Shown here piece after piece: positions 1 through 8,109 of a stretch of DNA of 47,318 nt. Under the pieces are notes generated by a model that saw nothing but the letters and a program-made list of their open reading frames with translations, was not told the origin of the DNA and ran no database searches. Each line of letters opens with the position of its first letter. Within the stretch, counting starts at the first letter, position 1. Origin of the DNA: PALSA-1006 sp964571195 (GTDB lineage Bacteria > Pseudomonadota > Gammaproteobacteria > Burkholderiales > Gallionellaceae); the NCBI GenBank assembly GCA_964571195.1, contig CAZNAD010000018.1, positions 1 through 47,318 of the forward strand, read 5' to 3'. The position numbers were made by a program, and so were the translations under genes.

Positions 1-174
1 TACACGGAATCGTGTCATGCAGGGTTACTTTGTATGGCATTAAATTTAGGTGACTCGTCCAGTAGCAGCCTGTCGGTTGGCGTCTGCCGGATAAAATCAA
101 ATAACTAGACTAAGTATGTAGAACTATCTGTAGAGTGCTCGCGGACGCGGGTTCAATTCCCGCCGCCTCCACCA
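1..174 (+). ncRNA. ssrA: tmRNA (ssrA), 3' part
   Basis: The first 174 bases match the 3' portion of a transfer-messenger RNA, which rescues stalled ribosomes by acting as tRNA-Ala and as a short mRNA for a degradation tag. The clearest part is the tRNA-like 3' end: a T-arm with TTCAATTCC in its loop region, an acceptor strand ending GCCTCC and an encoded ACCA at 171-174. The preceding 'actaagtatgtagaac' stretch is typical of the last helices of proteobacterial tmRNA. The tag-coding segment and 5' acceptor half lie outside the window. Confidence 0.93.
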
Positions 175-176
175 AC

Positions 177-216
177 AAATGAAGAAGCTCATCCGCAAGG
201 GTGGGCTTTTTCATTT
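177..216 (+). terminator. Rho-independent terminator of tmRNA
   Basis: An 18-bp stem (177-194 with 199-216) closed by a GCAA tetraloop pairs along its whole length if three G-U wobbles are allowed, and its 3' arm is T-rich. It starts three bases after the tmRNA CCA end. Confidence 0.85.
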
Positions 217-283
217 GTATGCGAAACTTTTGGAATTGAATCGAGTCCGGTACATTCCATGACGCCAATCACTCATGAAAAAA

Positions 284-1259
284 TCAAATGGTAACGACCA
301 CTTTGCCGCTGGCATGCCCCTGCTCGACATAGCGCACTGCCTCGGCGGCCTGTTCCAGCGGATAGCGGCGGTCGATGACCGGCTTCAGCTTGCCTGACTC
401 AACCAACTCTTTCAGCAATCGCAAATCATTCACATTCGCTTTCGCCGTCACCGCTGACATCCTGACTCCGCCAAAAGAAAGCAAGGGGCCCAGCAGCAAG
501 GCTTGGAACAACTGCTTGCTGCCGCCACCGACCATCGCATAACGCCCCTGCGGTGCCAGCGCGCCACGGTAATCGAAGATGGAGCGCTCACCGCTTACCG
601 CTTACCGCCACGATGAGGTCATAACGCTCGCTGCCCCGCGTGAAATCCTCGCGCGTGTAGTCGATGATATGATCTGCCCCCAGTGCGCGCGCCTGCTCCA
701 TCTTCGACGTGCCGCACACCGCAGTCACCTCCGCGCCGAAATGTTTGGCGAGCTGCACCGCAAATGTACCCACGCCGCCGGAAGCACCGTTGATCAACAC
801 CTTCTGCCCGGCGCGAACCTGCCCCACATCGCGCAGAGCCTGCAATGCCGTCATCCCCGCCAGAGGTAGCGCTGCCGCCTCCTCGAACGAAACATTGGAC
901 GGCTTCAATTCCAGCTCGCGCTCGAAGGCACACTTGTATTCCGCAAACCCGCCGAAATTGCTAGCGAATAACTCACCGAACACCTCGTCGCCCGGTTTGA
1001 AGCGCGTGACATCTGTCCCCACCGCTTCCACTACCCCGGCCACATCGCTACCCAGTGAAGTGATGCGCTTAGGCCTGAATAGCCCAGAATATAAACGCAC
1101 CAGAAACGGGTTCGCGCGCATCATGCGCCAGTCCGCCGCATTCACCGATGCCGCACGCACTCTGATCAACACCTCGTTACCCCTGGGAATGGGCTTGGGC
1201 ACCTCCGCGAGGTGCAACACCTCGGGCGGGCCGTATTCGGAAAAGACAATGGCTTTCAT
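284..1259 (-). pseudogene. NAD(P)H:quinone oxidoreductase / MDR family, frameshifted
   Basis: The gene encodes a medium-chain dehydrogenase/reductase of the quinone-oxidoreductase type (GroES-like N-domain, then a Rossmann domain with NGASGGVGTFAVQLAK around residues 155-170). The frame from 1259 stops at 588, right after the VAVSG segment of the Rossmann fold. The remaining C-terminal part continues in another frame down to 284. At the break (586-606 on the + strand) there are three tandem 7-bp units, GCTCACC, GCTTACC, GCTTACC. Removing one unit restores a continuous protein of about 322 residues (VAVSGERSIFDYRG...), the normal family size. The break is therefore a 7-bp repeat expansion. It could be a true mutation, a reversible slippage switch or a sequencing error. 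No zinc-site cysteine cluster is seen, which fits the zinc-independent subgroup. Confidence 0.85.
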
Positions 1260-1345
1260 CTTTGCGTCCAGATATCAATCATGCCGAAGCCATAGAATGC
1301 CCCGGCAAACACGGATTGTTCCACCCCGACCGCAACTGCCGAGAC

Positions 1346-1420
1346 TCACTTCCCCGCCGGTACCGGCTTGGGTTGTGGCTTCTTGCCCTTTGATTCTTTC
1401 TTCTTGTCCTTGCTGCCCAT
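1346..1420 (-). CDS. 24-aa lysine-rich microprotein
   Basis: A short reading frame starts at an ATG (1418-1420) with a near-perfect Shine-Dalgarno sequence, AAGGAGGT (1426-1433 complement), at ideal spacing, and ends at TGA 1346-1348. The 24-residue product begins MGSKDKKKESKGKK and is very rich in Lys, Pro and Gly, with no membrane segment or cysteine. The unusually good ribosome site in an otherwise empty gap is the main argument that it is real. Very small Lys-rich proteins with similar starts are annotated as hypothetical in many proteobacteria; a function such as RNA or ribosome binding would only be a guess. Confidence 0.6.
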   Translation of the reverse strand: MGSKDKKKESKGKKPQPKPVPAGK

Positions 1421-1525
1421 GATGAACCTCCTTGGCTGTAGATCGACTGCAAATCGCTACGGGTGATTCTACCCCTCTCGCTTTAGGCTGCGTCAAACGA
1501 TACTTGGCTTGCCGGTTCCGTCATC

Positions 1526-2578
1526 TCACTTGTTCTTATGCTTCAACACCGACTTCACCATCTTGCCGAACGCCTTATCCTTGTTGCGTTTGTCCACATA
1601 CGACATCTCGTTGAAATCCGACTCGGCCTTGAGCTTCAGGTAACTGCGGTAATGCTCCACGTTCAGCTCGCCGCTGGCTATGGCTTTGCGGATCGCGCAG
1701 CCCGGCTCGTTGTTGTGACTGCAATCGGAGAAACGGCAACTGGACGCAAGCGCCGTGATGTCGGCAAAGCTATCGTCCAGCCCTTCGCCCGCACTCAGAA
1801 TACCCAGCTCGCGCATGCCCGGCATATCGATCAGCAACGCGCCATTGTCGAGCGAAATGAGATGGCGGCGCGTGGTGGTGTGCCTGCCCTCGCCCGTGCC
1901 GCTGACAGTGCCGGTCTCCAGCGCATCCTGGCCGAGCAGTTGATTGATCAGCGTCGTCTTGCCCACACCGGAAGAACCGAGCAGGCAATAAGTCTTGCCC
2001 GCCTCCATCACCTCCCGTACTTGCGCCACGCCTTCGCCCGTCAGGTTGCTGAGGGCGATGATACGTGCTGTGATGCCAGCCGCGCGGATGTTGCCGATCA
2101 TGCGCTCAAGCTCGTCCGCGCTCACCAGATCCGTCTTGGTCAGCAGCAGCACCGGCTCGATCCGCCCCTCGTTCACCATCACCAGATAGCGCTCCAGCCT
2201 GCGCACATTGAAATCGAAATGGCACGACTGCACGATGAACGCCACGTCGATGTTCGCCGCGATCATCTGAAAATCGATGTTCTTACCGGGAGACTTGCGC
2301 CGCAGAAAAGACCGGCGCGACACCAGATCATGGACGCTCGCATGCGACGCCGCATCGTGATACTCGGCACACACCCAATCGCCCACACAAGGCATATCCA
2401 CCGAGGATGCGGCGGCGTAAAGGAATTTGCCCGTCAGCTCGGCAGGTACTTCACCCTGTTCATCGCGCACGATATAACGACCACGATCCACAGCCGTCAC
2501 CCGCGCCAGGCGCTGGCCTGATCCGCACTTTGCCTGTTGCGCTAGTTCGTCATTCAAACCGAGCTGGGTCAATTCCAT
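1526..2578 (-). CDS. rsgA: Ribosome small subunit-dependent GTPase RsgA
   Basis: RsgA (YjeQ) is a circularly permuted GTPase that checks late maturation of the 30S subunit. The 350-residue product shows the permuted order: an N-terminal OB-fold region, then the G4 motif TKTD near residue 148, the P-loop GSSGVGKT near 200-207 and the G3 motif DMPG near 252. It ends with the zinc-binding segment C-x5-C-x-H-x5-C (CRFSDCSHNNEPGC) near 281-296. Length and motif set are normal for the family. It reads leftward as a stand-alone gene; the gap upstream to the diguanylate cyclase is about 100 bp. Confidence 0.96.
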   Translation of the reverse strand: MELTQLGLNDELAQQAKCGSGQRLARVTAVDRGRYIVRDEQGEVPAELTGKFLYAAASSVDMPCVGDWVCAEYHDAASHASVHDLVSRRSFLRRKSPGKNIDFQMIAANIDVAFIVQSCHFDFNVRRLERYLVMVNEGRIEPVLLLTKTDLVSADELERMIGNIRAAGITARIIALSNLTGEGVAQVREVMEAGKTYCLLGSSGVGKTTLINQLLGQDALETGTVSGTGEGRHTTTRRHLISLDNGALLIDMPGMRELGILSAGEGLDDSFADITALASSCRFSDCSHNNEPGCAIRKAIASGELNVEHYRSYLKLKAESDFNEMSYVDKRNKDKAFGKMVKSVLKHKNK

Positions 2579-2681
2579 GGTGCGCCTGCGCCTTATTCAA
2601 AAAAGCCCCCGCCTGTCCATCCTGCACAGCAACTTTGCAGGAATACACCGAGGTTTGTCCCATGCAATTGCTTTCAATCCC

Positions 2682-3842
2682 CTAGGCCATCACGCAATTC
2701 CGCCCATGCTCTTTCGCCCGGTACAGAGCCTGATCTACGCGTATCAGCCAGTCGTCCGCCTTTTCGCCGTATTCGAGTTGGGCGACACCGAACGACGCGG
2801 TGACGGTGACTTCCCCGGACTTGAGCTGCACCGGGCTATCCGCCAGAGCGCAGCGTATGCGTTCGGCGAGCTGTAACGCGGCGCTCAGGTCTATCATCGG
2901 CAGCAACAGCAAAAACTCTTCGCCGCCGTAGCGACCGAGTACATCCCCCTGCCGCAGCAGCACCTCGACGCGACGGCTGAAAGCCACAAGAACATCGTCG
3001 CCCACCGCATGGCCATACCTGTCGTTAACCTGCTTGAAATGGTCGATGTCGAACAACACGATGCTACAAACGTTTCCATGACGGGTAAAAAGCTCGTGCT
3101 GTCGCTCGATCTGCTCCACCATGAAATGGCGGTTGTACAAACCGGTGAGCTGGTCATGGATGGCGATAGTCCTGAGTTTTTGATTGAGATCGTCGAGCTC
3201 GGCATTGCGCATCTCCATCTGTTCCCTGATCCGCAGGTTCAGCACCAATTGATGCACGCCGCCGGCGAACTGGCGATAGGCATCCCATCCGAACTGCATC
3301 TCGATCAGCAGCAGAATGCATAACCCGACCGCGATCTTGCCGTACAACGCGCCGCCCAGCGAGAAATAGAACAGGATAGGGACGATCAGGATGGCGAAGC
3401 AGAAAGCAGCCAGAGTACGGAACGAGGGGGCCATGTTGACCACGCTGGCCGCCGAAATGGAAACCAGCACGAGCAGGACGACCATATCGCTGATCGGATC
3501 GGCATGGAAAAGCACCGCCGCAGCCCCCCAGGACAACCCCTGCAGTGCGCGCAGCACAACCTGCCGATTGTGGCAGCTTGCGATACGATCATCCGCCGGC
3601 GGATTCTTCAACAAACGAGAGGTCTGCACAAAGGTGAACGCATCCGGCAGGGTATTGAGAATCACCCAGCCGAGCGCCAGCGGCAGACTGACGATATCGT
3701 GCACCACCCAGAAGATGAATAGCGTCCCCAGCGGCGCCAACATCGTTGCCTGCCGCGCACGCGCGAACAGCGTCCGCACACAACGGGCATCGACTTCGGA
3801 CTTATTCTCAGGCGCTATCTGGTCATACAACTCGGCGGACAT
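2682..3842 (-). CDS. Membrane-anchored diguanylate cyclase (GGDEF)
   Basis: This 386-residue protein has a hydrophobic N-terminal half with about five to six predicted membrane segments (about residues 34-190) and a C-terminal GGDEF domain (about 225-386). The catalytic motif is GGEEF (306-310), a variant found in active cyclases, and the product-inhibition I-site RQGD (297-300) sits exactly five residues before it. DIDHFKQVNDRYGH and the C-terminal YRAKEHGRN are also typical. It should make c-di-GMP at the inner membrane and be feedback inhibited. The sensory part is not a named domain I can assign with confidence (MASE-like). It appears to be transcribed alone. Confidence 0.93.
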   Translation of the reverse strand: MSAELYDQIAPENKSEVDARCVRTLFARARQATMLAPLGTLFIFWVVHDIVSLPLALGWVILNTLPDAFTFVQTSRLLKNPPADDRIASCHNRQVVLRALQGLSWGAAAVLFHADPISDMVVLLVLVSISAASVVNMAPSFRTLAAFCFAILIVPILFYFSLGGALYGKIAVGLCILLLIEMQFGWDAYRQFAGGVHQLVLNLRIREQMEMRNAELDDLNQKLRTIAIHDQLTGLYNRHFMVEQIERQHELFTRHGNVCSIVLFDIDHFKQVNDRYGHAVGDDVLVAFSRRVEVLLRQGDVLGRYGGEEFLLLLPMIDLSAALQLAERIRCALADSPVQLKSGEVTVTASFGVAQLEYGEKADDWLIRVDQALYRAKEHGRNCVMA

Positions 3843-4065
3843 CGTTTACACCCGAAAAAATTATTGAACTGCTACTGGATAAAAATACCGCATCGATCTC
3901 ATCCGTCACGGCTGCGCTTTCCGAAAAGCATTGCGCAACGGACTTCGGCACGATTGCCGATCCCGGCTATATGCTTTATAAGACATGACAGGGCCGACGC
4001 AATAGCCCCCCTGCACCAATTTGATTCGTTTTCCCTTACTCTTCACCAAAACTATTGTACTGCCC
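3843..4065. other. Intergenic region between diguanylate cyclase and lipocalin
   Basis: About 220 bases between two leftward genes. I see no convincing small gene, strong hairpin or terminator here; it presumably holds the promoter of the diguanylate cyclase gene. Confidence 0.4.
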
Positions 4066-4590
4066 TCAGCTCCCACCAACCTGCTCGACAAAGATCAGCT
4101 TGCCCGTGTCATACCCCAATGCCGCCGCTTTTTCGACAAGACGCTTTTGAACCTCCGGGCTCATCTGCGGTGTGCGCGACAATATCCACAAATAGGATCT
4201 ATCCGGCCCGCTGACGAGCGAGTATTGGTAAGCCTCTTGATCCAGCTCAACCACGACATACGCGCCATAGAACGGACCGAAGAAAGACACCTTCAGATAA
4301 CCCAGGTCTTTGCCATTCACAAAATAGGCCTTGCCCTCGGCTTCCTTCCACTGCTGCTTTTGCGCATCGTAACCGCGATTGATCACGCGGATGCCGCCGT
4401 CATCGCGCAGACTGTAACTGGCACTCACCTGGGAAAGACCGCGCTCAAACGCATGATCCAGTCTGGCGATCTCAAACCATTTGCCGAGGTATCTATCCGC
4501 ATTGAAATGATCGACAGGTTTAACGTTCTCGGGCAGCCCGACACAACCTGTCAGCAACAACGCAAAGGACATCAGGAGCTTTTTCATCAT
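4066..4590 (-). CDS. blc: Bacterial lipocalin (Blc-like outer-membrane lipoprotein)
   Basis: The 174-residue product begins with a lipoprotein signal peptide (MMKKLLMSFALLLTGC, lipobox LLTGC, Cys16). It continues with the lipocalin signature GKWFEIARLDHAFERG (the G-x-W motif) and the conserved NRGYD and SGPDRSYLWILSR strands. Bacterial lipocalins are monomeric beta-barrels that bind lysophospholipids or fatty acids and are anchored in the outer membrane. Residues +2 and +3 after the lipid-modified Cys are Val-Gly rather than Asp, which fits transport by Lol to the outer membrane. Length is normal for Blc. Confidence 0.94.
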   Translation of the reverse strand: MMKKLLMSFALLLTGCVGLPENVKPVDHFNADRYLGKWFEIARLDHAFERGLSQVSASYSLRDDGGIRVINRGYDAQKQQWKEAEGKAYFVNGKDLGYLKVSFFGPFYGAYVVVELDQEAYQYSLVSGPDRSYLWILSRTPQMSPEVQKRLVEKAAALGYDTGKLIFVEQVGGS

Positions 4591-4743
4591 TCTTCCTTCG
4601 CCGTGGTCTGTGGTAGTGGGTATTTCAAATCATCAACAAGCACATCTCTTTTCTTGGGGGCTACTTGATGCTCATTTCACTTTTCAAAACTATTGCGCCC
4701 CTGACCCCTTTGATTCTTCTTTAGTTCCTCAAATAGCCAGTGA

Positions 4744-4962
4744 CTACAAGTCATGACGCGGCACATCCACTCCGAGGTCATCATCAGTGATATCGCTTGG
4801 AAAATCATCGCCTAGGGGAGCTACAACGGCGGCGGATTTGCGCACAACGAACGGCGTGCCAGTTTGCTCGGCCAGTTGGCGTGCCTTCTCGGAAGCGCGC
4901 ATCAAGGCTTGCGGCGCCTTTTGCAGGTCGGGGTCTTTGGAGTGAGAAACAGGAGCTTTCAT
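4744..4962 (-). CDS. 72-aa small protein, partner of a lost zeta-toxin-like gene
   Basis: A 72-residue acidic, soluble protein (start MKAPVSHSKDPDLQKAPQAL, then a helical stretch KARQLAEQTGTPFVVR and a DDDLGVDVP tail). Its ATG (4960-4962) overlaps the TGA of an upstream coding remnant in the classical ATGA arrangement, so it was once translationally coupled to the gene whose 3' end is described at 4959-5036. The family is not one I can name. The pairing suggests a two-gene module, possibly toxin-antitoxin-like, but that is inference. It now seems to survive without its partner. Confidence 0.6.
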   Translation of the reverse strand: MKAPVSHSKDPDLQKAPQALMRASEKARQLAEQTGTPFVVRKSAAVVAPLGDDFPSDITDDDLGVDVPRHDL

Positions 4963-5036
4963 TTGTTCTGTCCTTCATCTAACAACACGGTAGGTGCACC
5001 CGAATTATCGTACAGTTGCCAGCTATCACTAGACCA
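4959..5036 (-). pseudogene. C-terminal remnant of a zeta-toxin-like kinase gene
   Basis: Reading leftward, a frame with no start of its own encodes WSSDSWQLYDNSGAPTVLL and ends DEGQNK then TGA. The W-x-LYDNSG...LL pattern is the typical end of zeta-toxin family P-loop kinases, where it follows the last helices. Upstream of this point the homology stops and the sequence becomes the 3' end of the unrelated AT-rich gene 5062-5889. The TGA overlaps the start codon of the 72-aa gene. I read this as the truncated tail of a gene removed when the neighbouring segment was inserted. Confidence 0.55.
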
Positions 5037-5061
5037 ATGGAGTCTGCCCCCATTGATTCGT

Positions 5062-5889
5062 TTAATTTTCAAATTTTTTATTAACCAGCGCAGTCCGTCC
5101 CTTGGGAGTAACAGATATCCATCCTCCTTGAGACATATGGACGTATCTATCCTCTACAAGATTATCTAAGCAATGAAGAACAACGATATTTTCCAATTCA
5201 GATAGCTCACTATCATTAGGAACTTTCAACATAAAGTCATCTTTATCTATGGAGCTTCCCGGCGCCAAAGTATCAATCATTCGCAGAACAGAAAACATTC
5301 CTTCTTTAATTTCTTTTGAATACATCTTTCCATTTTTTGAAGATTTTTCTTTCTCTGCTTGTATTGACCCTTCCTTCGGCTTAATTGACTCATTTACTGG
5401 AACGATCCCGCCTTCCGGCTGCAGCGACTTAACCAAGTTTTCTAAGTCTCTAATCCTCGTCTCTCGCTTTTCTCGTTCTTCTTGATATCGAAGTTCAGAG
5501 AGCAGCGCCTGACTAGTTATTTCTTGCGCTTCCTCTTTAGTAAGAGGCTTCTCTTTATCCTTCTCAAGCTGAAGTATTTTTAGCTGATTCTGCTGCTCTC
5601 GCCAATACCCATATACCTTTCTTGCAAACCAAGGGTATATATAAATAAAAAAAGCTGTTGTTGTCAGCGGTAACAAGATTCCATGAATGACAATTACACT
5701 GATTGACGGATATATATCCGAATCGACATATTGAAACTTCTTCACGACTTCTGTGGAAGAGTCAGTAAGAAATAACAGAATTAGACGCCAGTTCCATCCA
5801 CACCAAGAAAGAACAAACGTCCCAAAGAGTGGGCTGGTGATTCTGTCGTAAAGAATTGCTTTGATCGTTTTACCAACATCATCAAACAT
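5062..5889 (-). CDS. Unknown membrane protein with coiled coil and C-terminal helical domain
   Basis: A 275-residue protein of no family I recognise. I place the start at the ATG at 5887-5889 (MFDDVGKTIKAIL) because AAAAGGGG precedes it; an ATG nine codons upstream is possible. Two membrane segments (about residues 25-42 and 63-90) flank a short loop. A long charged coiled coil follows (about 105-165, many E/K/Q/R), then a Ser/Glu/Lys linker and a C-terminal domain of about 90 residues ending GWISVTPKGRTALVNKKFEN, which resembles a winged-helix region. Composition is clearly more AT-rich than the flanking genes, suggesting horizontal acquisition. Confidence 0.75.
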   Translation of the reverse strand: MFDDVGKTIKAILYDRITSPLFGTFVLSWCGWNWRLILLFLTDSSTEVVKKFQYVDSDIYPSISVIVIHGILLPLTTTAFFIYIYPWFARKVYGYWREQQNQLKILQLEKDKEKPLTKEEAQEITSQALLSELRYQEEREKRETRIRDLENLVKSLQPEGGIVPVNESIKPKEGSIQAEKEKSSKNGKMYSKEIKEGMFSVLRMIDTLAPGSSIDKDDFMLKVPNDSELSELENIVVLHCLDNLVEDRYVHMSQGGWISVTPKGRTALVNKKFEN

Positions 5890-5949
5890 ACCAGCCCCTT
5901 TTGACTCGCTAATCACAACAAGGGTTGATCGCGCCCTTGATCATTAAGA

Positions 5950-7620
5950 TTACCGGCTAATCGGCTTATACCGAATCCGCTTAGGCTTCGCGCCCTCTTC
6001 ACCCAGCCGCTTCTTCTTGTCCGCCTCGTACTCCTGATAGTTACCATCAAAGAACGTCCACTTGGAATCGCCTTCGCAAGCCAAGATGTGGGTGGCGATG
6101 CGGTCTAGGAACCAGCGATCGTGGGAGATGACGGCGACGCAGCCGGCGAACTCCAGCAGCGCATCTTCGAGCGCGCGCAGGGTTTCCACGTCGAGGTCGT
6201 TGGAGGGTTCGTCGAGCAGCAGCACGTTGCCGCCGGAGATGAGGGTTTGCGCCAAGTGCAGACGGCCGCGCTCACCGCCGGAGAGTTGGCCGACGAGTTT
6301 GCCTTGATCCGAGCCTTTGAAGTTGAAGCGGCCAATGTAGGCGCGCGCCGGGGTTTCGTATTTGCCCACGGTCAAAATATCGTTGCCGCCGGAGATGGCA
6401 TCGAACACGGTCTTGTTGGCTTCCAGCGAATCGCGCGCTTGGTCCACATGCGCGATCTTCACGGTCTGGCCGATTTTCACCGTGCCGCTGTCCGGTGTTT
6501 CTTTGCCGGTGATCATGCGGAACAGCGTGGATTTACCCGCGCCGTTGGGGCCGATGATGCCGACGATGGCGCCGGGCGGAATCTTGAAGCTGAGGTTGTC
6601 GATCAGCAGGCGGTCGCCGTAGGCTTTGCTCACACCGTCGAACTCGATGACTTCGTTACCCAGACGTTCGCCCACGGGGATGAAGATTTCCTGCGTCTCG
6701 TTACGCGCTTGGTGCTCTTGCGAATTGAGTTCTTCAAATCTTGCGATACGCGCTTTGGATTTGGCCTGACGCGCTTTCGGATTTTGGCGCACCCACTCCA
6801 ACTCTTGCTTCATCGCTTTGGAATGTGCATCGAGTTGCTTCTGCTCTTGTGCCAGACGCGCGCCCTTCTGCTCCAGCCAGCTTGAGTAGTTGCCCTTCCA
6901 AGGGATGCCTTCGCCACGGTCGAGTTCCAATATCCATTCGGCGGCGTTGTCGAGGAAGTAGCGGTCGTGGGTCACGGCAACCACGGTGCCGGGGAAGCGC
7001 ACGAGGAATTGCTCCAGCCATTCCACCGACTCCGCGTCCAAGTGGTTGGTCGGCTCGTCCAGCAACAACATGTCGGGCTTTTCCAGCAGCAGCTTGCACA
7101 GCGCCACGCGGCGCTTTTCACCGCCGGACAGATTCTTGATGACCGCATCCCACTCCGGCAAACGCAGCGCATCGGCGGCGATCTCCATCTGGTGCGAAGC
7201 ATCACTACCGCTTGCCTCGATGATGTTCTCCAAACGCGCTTGCTCGGCGGCGAGTGCGTCGAAATCGGCGTTCTCTTCGGCATAAGCGGCGTATACGGCG
7301 TCTAATTTGGCTTGCGCTTCCATCACTTCGCCCAAGGCAGACTCCACTTCCTGACGCACGGTCTTGGCGGGGTCGAGCACGGGCTCTTGCGGCAGGTAGC
7401 CGATGCGGATGTTGGGCAGGTGTTGCACTTCGCCGTCGTATTCGGTGTCCTGCTTCGCCATGATGCGCAACACGGTGGATTTACCCGAGCCGTTCAGACC
7501 CAGCAGGCCGATCTTGGCACCGGGGAAAAAGCTCAGGGAGATGTCTTTGATGATCTGACGCTTGGGGGGAACGATCTTGCTCACACGGAGCATGGACATT
7601 ACGTATTGGCCTTGTACCAT
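5950..7620 (-). CDS. ettA: Energy-dependent translational throttle protein EttA (ABC-F)
   Basis: EttA is a soluble ABC-F ATPase that binds the ribosomal E site and couples initiation of elongation to the ATP/ADP ratio. The 556-residue product has two nucleotide-binding domains. The first carries GLNGSGKST, the signature LSGGEKRR and LLLDEPTNHLD; the second carries GPNGAGKST, LSGGERGR and LLLDEPSNDLD. Between them lie the charged linker and the arm. The N-terminus (…YVMSMLRVSKIVPPKR, then SLSFFPGAKIGLLG) aligns with E. coli EttA, supporting the chosen start. No membrane segments are present. Confidence 0.96.
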   Translation of the reverse strand: MVQGQYVMSMLRVSKIVPPKRQIIKDISLSFFPGAKIGLLGLNGSGKSTVLRIMAKQDTEYDGEVQHLPNIRIGYLPQEPVLDPAKTVRQEVESALGEVMEAQAKLDAVYAAYAEENADFDALAAEQARLENIIEASGSDASHQMEIAADALRLPEWDAVIKNLSGGEKRRVALCKLLLEKPDMLLLDEPTNHLDAESVEWLEQFLVRFPGTVVAVTHDRYFLDNAAEWILELDRGEGIPWKGNYSSWLEQKGARLAQEQKQLDAHSKAMKQELEWVRQNPKARQAKSKARIARFEELNSQEHQARNETQEIFIPVGERLGNEVIEFDGVSKAYGDRLLIDNLSFKIPPGAIVGIIGPNGAGKSTLFRMITGKETPDSGTVKIGQTVKIAHVDQARDSLEANKTVFDAISGGNDILTVGKYETPARAYIGRFNFKGSDQGKLVGQLSGGERGRLHLAQTLISGGNVLLLDEPSNDLDVETLRALEDALLEFAGCVAVISHDRWFLDRIATHILACEGDSKWTFFDGNYQEYEADKKKRLGEEGAKPKRIRYKPISR

Positions 7621-7774
7621 TTTGATTTCGATGAGTGGATTAAAGATGCGTAAGTTTAACCCAAATAGGCACTTAGCCGCTCGCTCTCACTTGCCCGCGC
7701 CACAGGCGTATGATGGCTCCAGACGCGAAGTCATTTACAATCTGAACAGGCACCAACCCCGCAGGAGAACTGAA

Positions 7775-8107
7775 ATGAGCCAGATCGAGAATCATTGGGA
7801 TGAAGTCAGCCAGATCGAGACCGAGTTGGTCCGGCATCTGCTGGCGCTAGGCCTGGATTGGCACGATGAGAGCGCCATGCAGCAACTCGCCACCGAATGC
7901 AAAACCTTCGGCCCGACCCAGGCCCAAGCAGCCTATGCCTCCAACGACCGCAAACAAAGAACCAAGGCGGAACTTTTCGCCCTGATCTCGGTGATGATCC
8001 GCACCATGGAAAGCGCCGCCAGAGACGACCGCGACGTACACGCCGGGGATGCATGGAAGGCGCTGGGCAAACATCTTTACGATGCCTACCCGTTGCGCGA
8101 AAGCTGA
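7775..8107 (+). CDS. 110-aa hypothetical protein
   Basis: The start is set by AGGAGA at 7763-7768 followed by ATG 7775-7777 (MSQIENHWDEVSQIETEL); the open frame upstream lacks any ribosome site. The product is a soluble, mainly helical protein with no signal peptide, metal-binding cluster or recognisable motif. It contains a stretch of alternating charged residues (SNDRKQRTKAELFALISVMIRTMES). It converges on the EamA transporter gene with only two bases between stops. I do not recognise the family. Confidence 0.8.
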   Translation: MSQIENHWDEVSQIETELVRHLLALGLDWHDESAMQQLATECKTFGPTQAQAAYASNDRKQRTKAELFALISVMIRTMESAARDDRDVHAGDAWKALGKHLYDAYPLRES

Positions 8108-8109
8108 AC

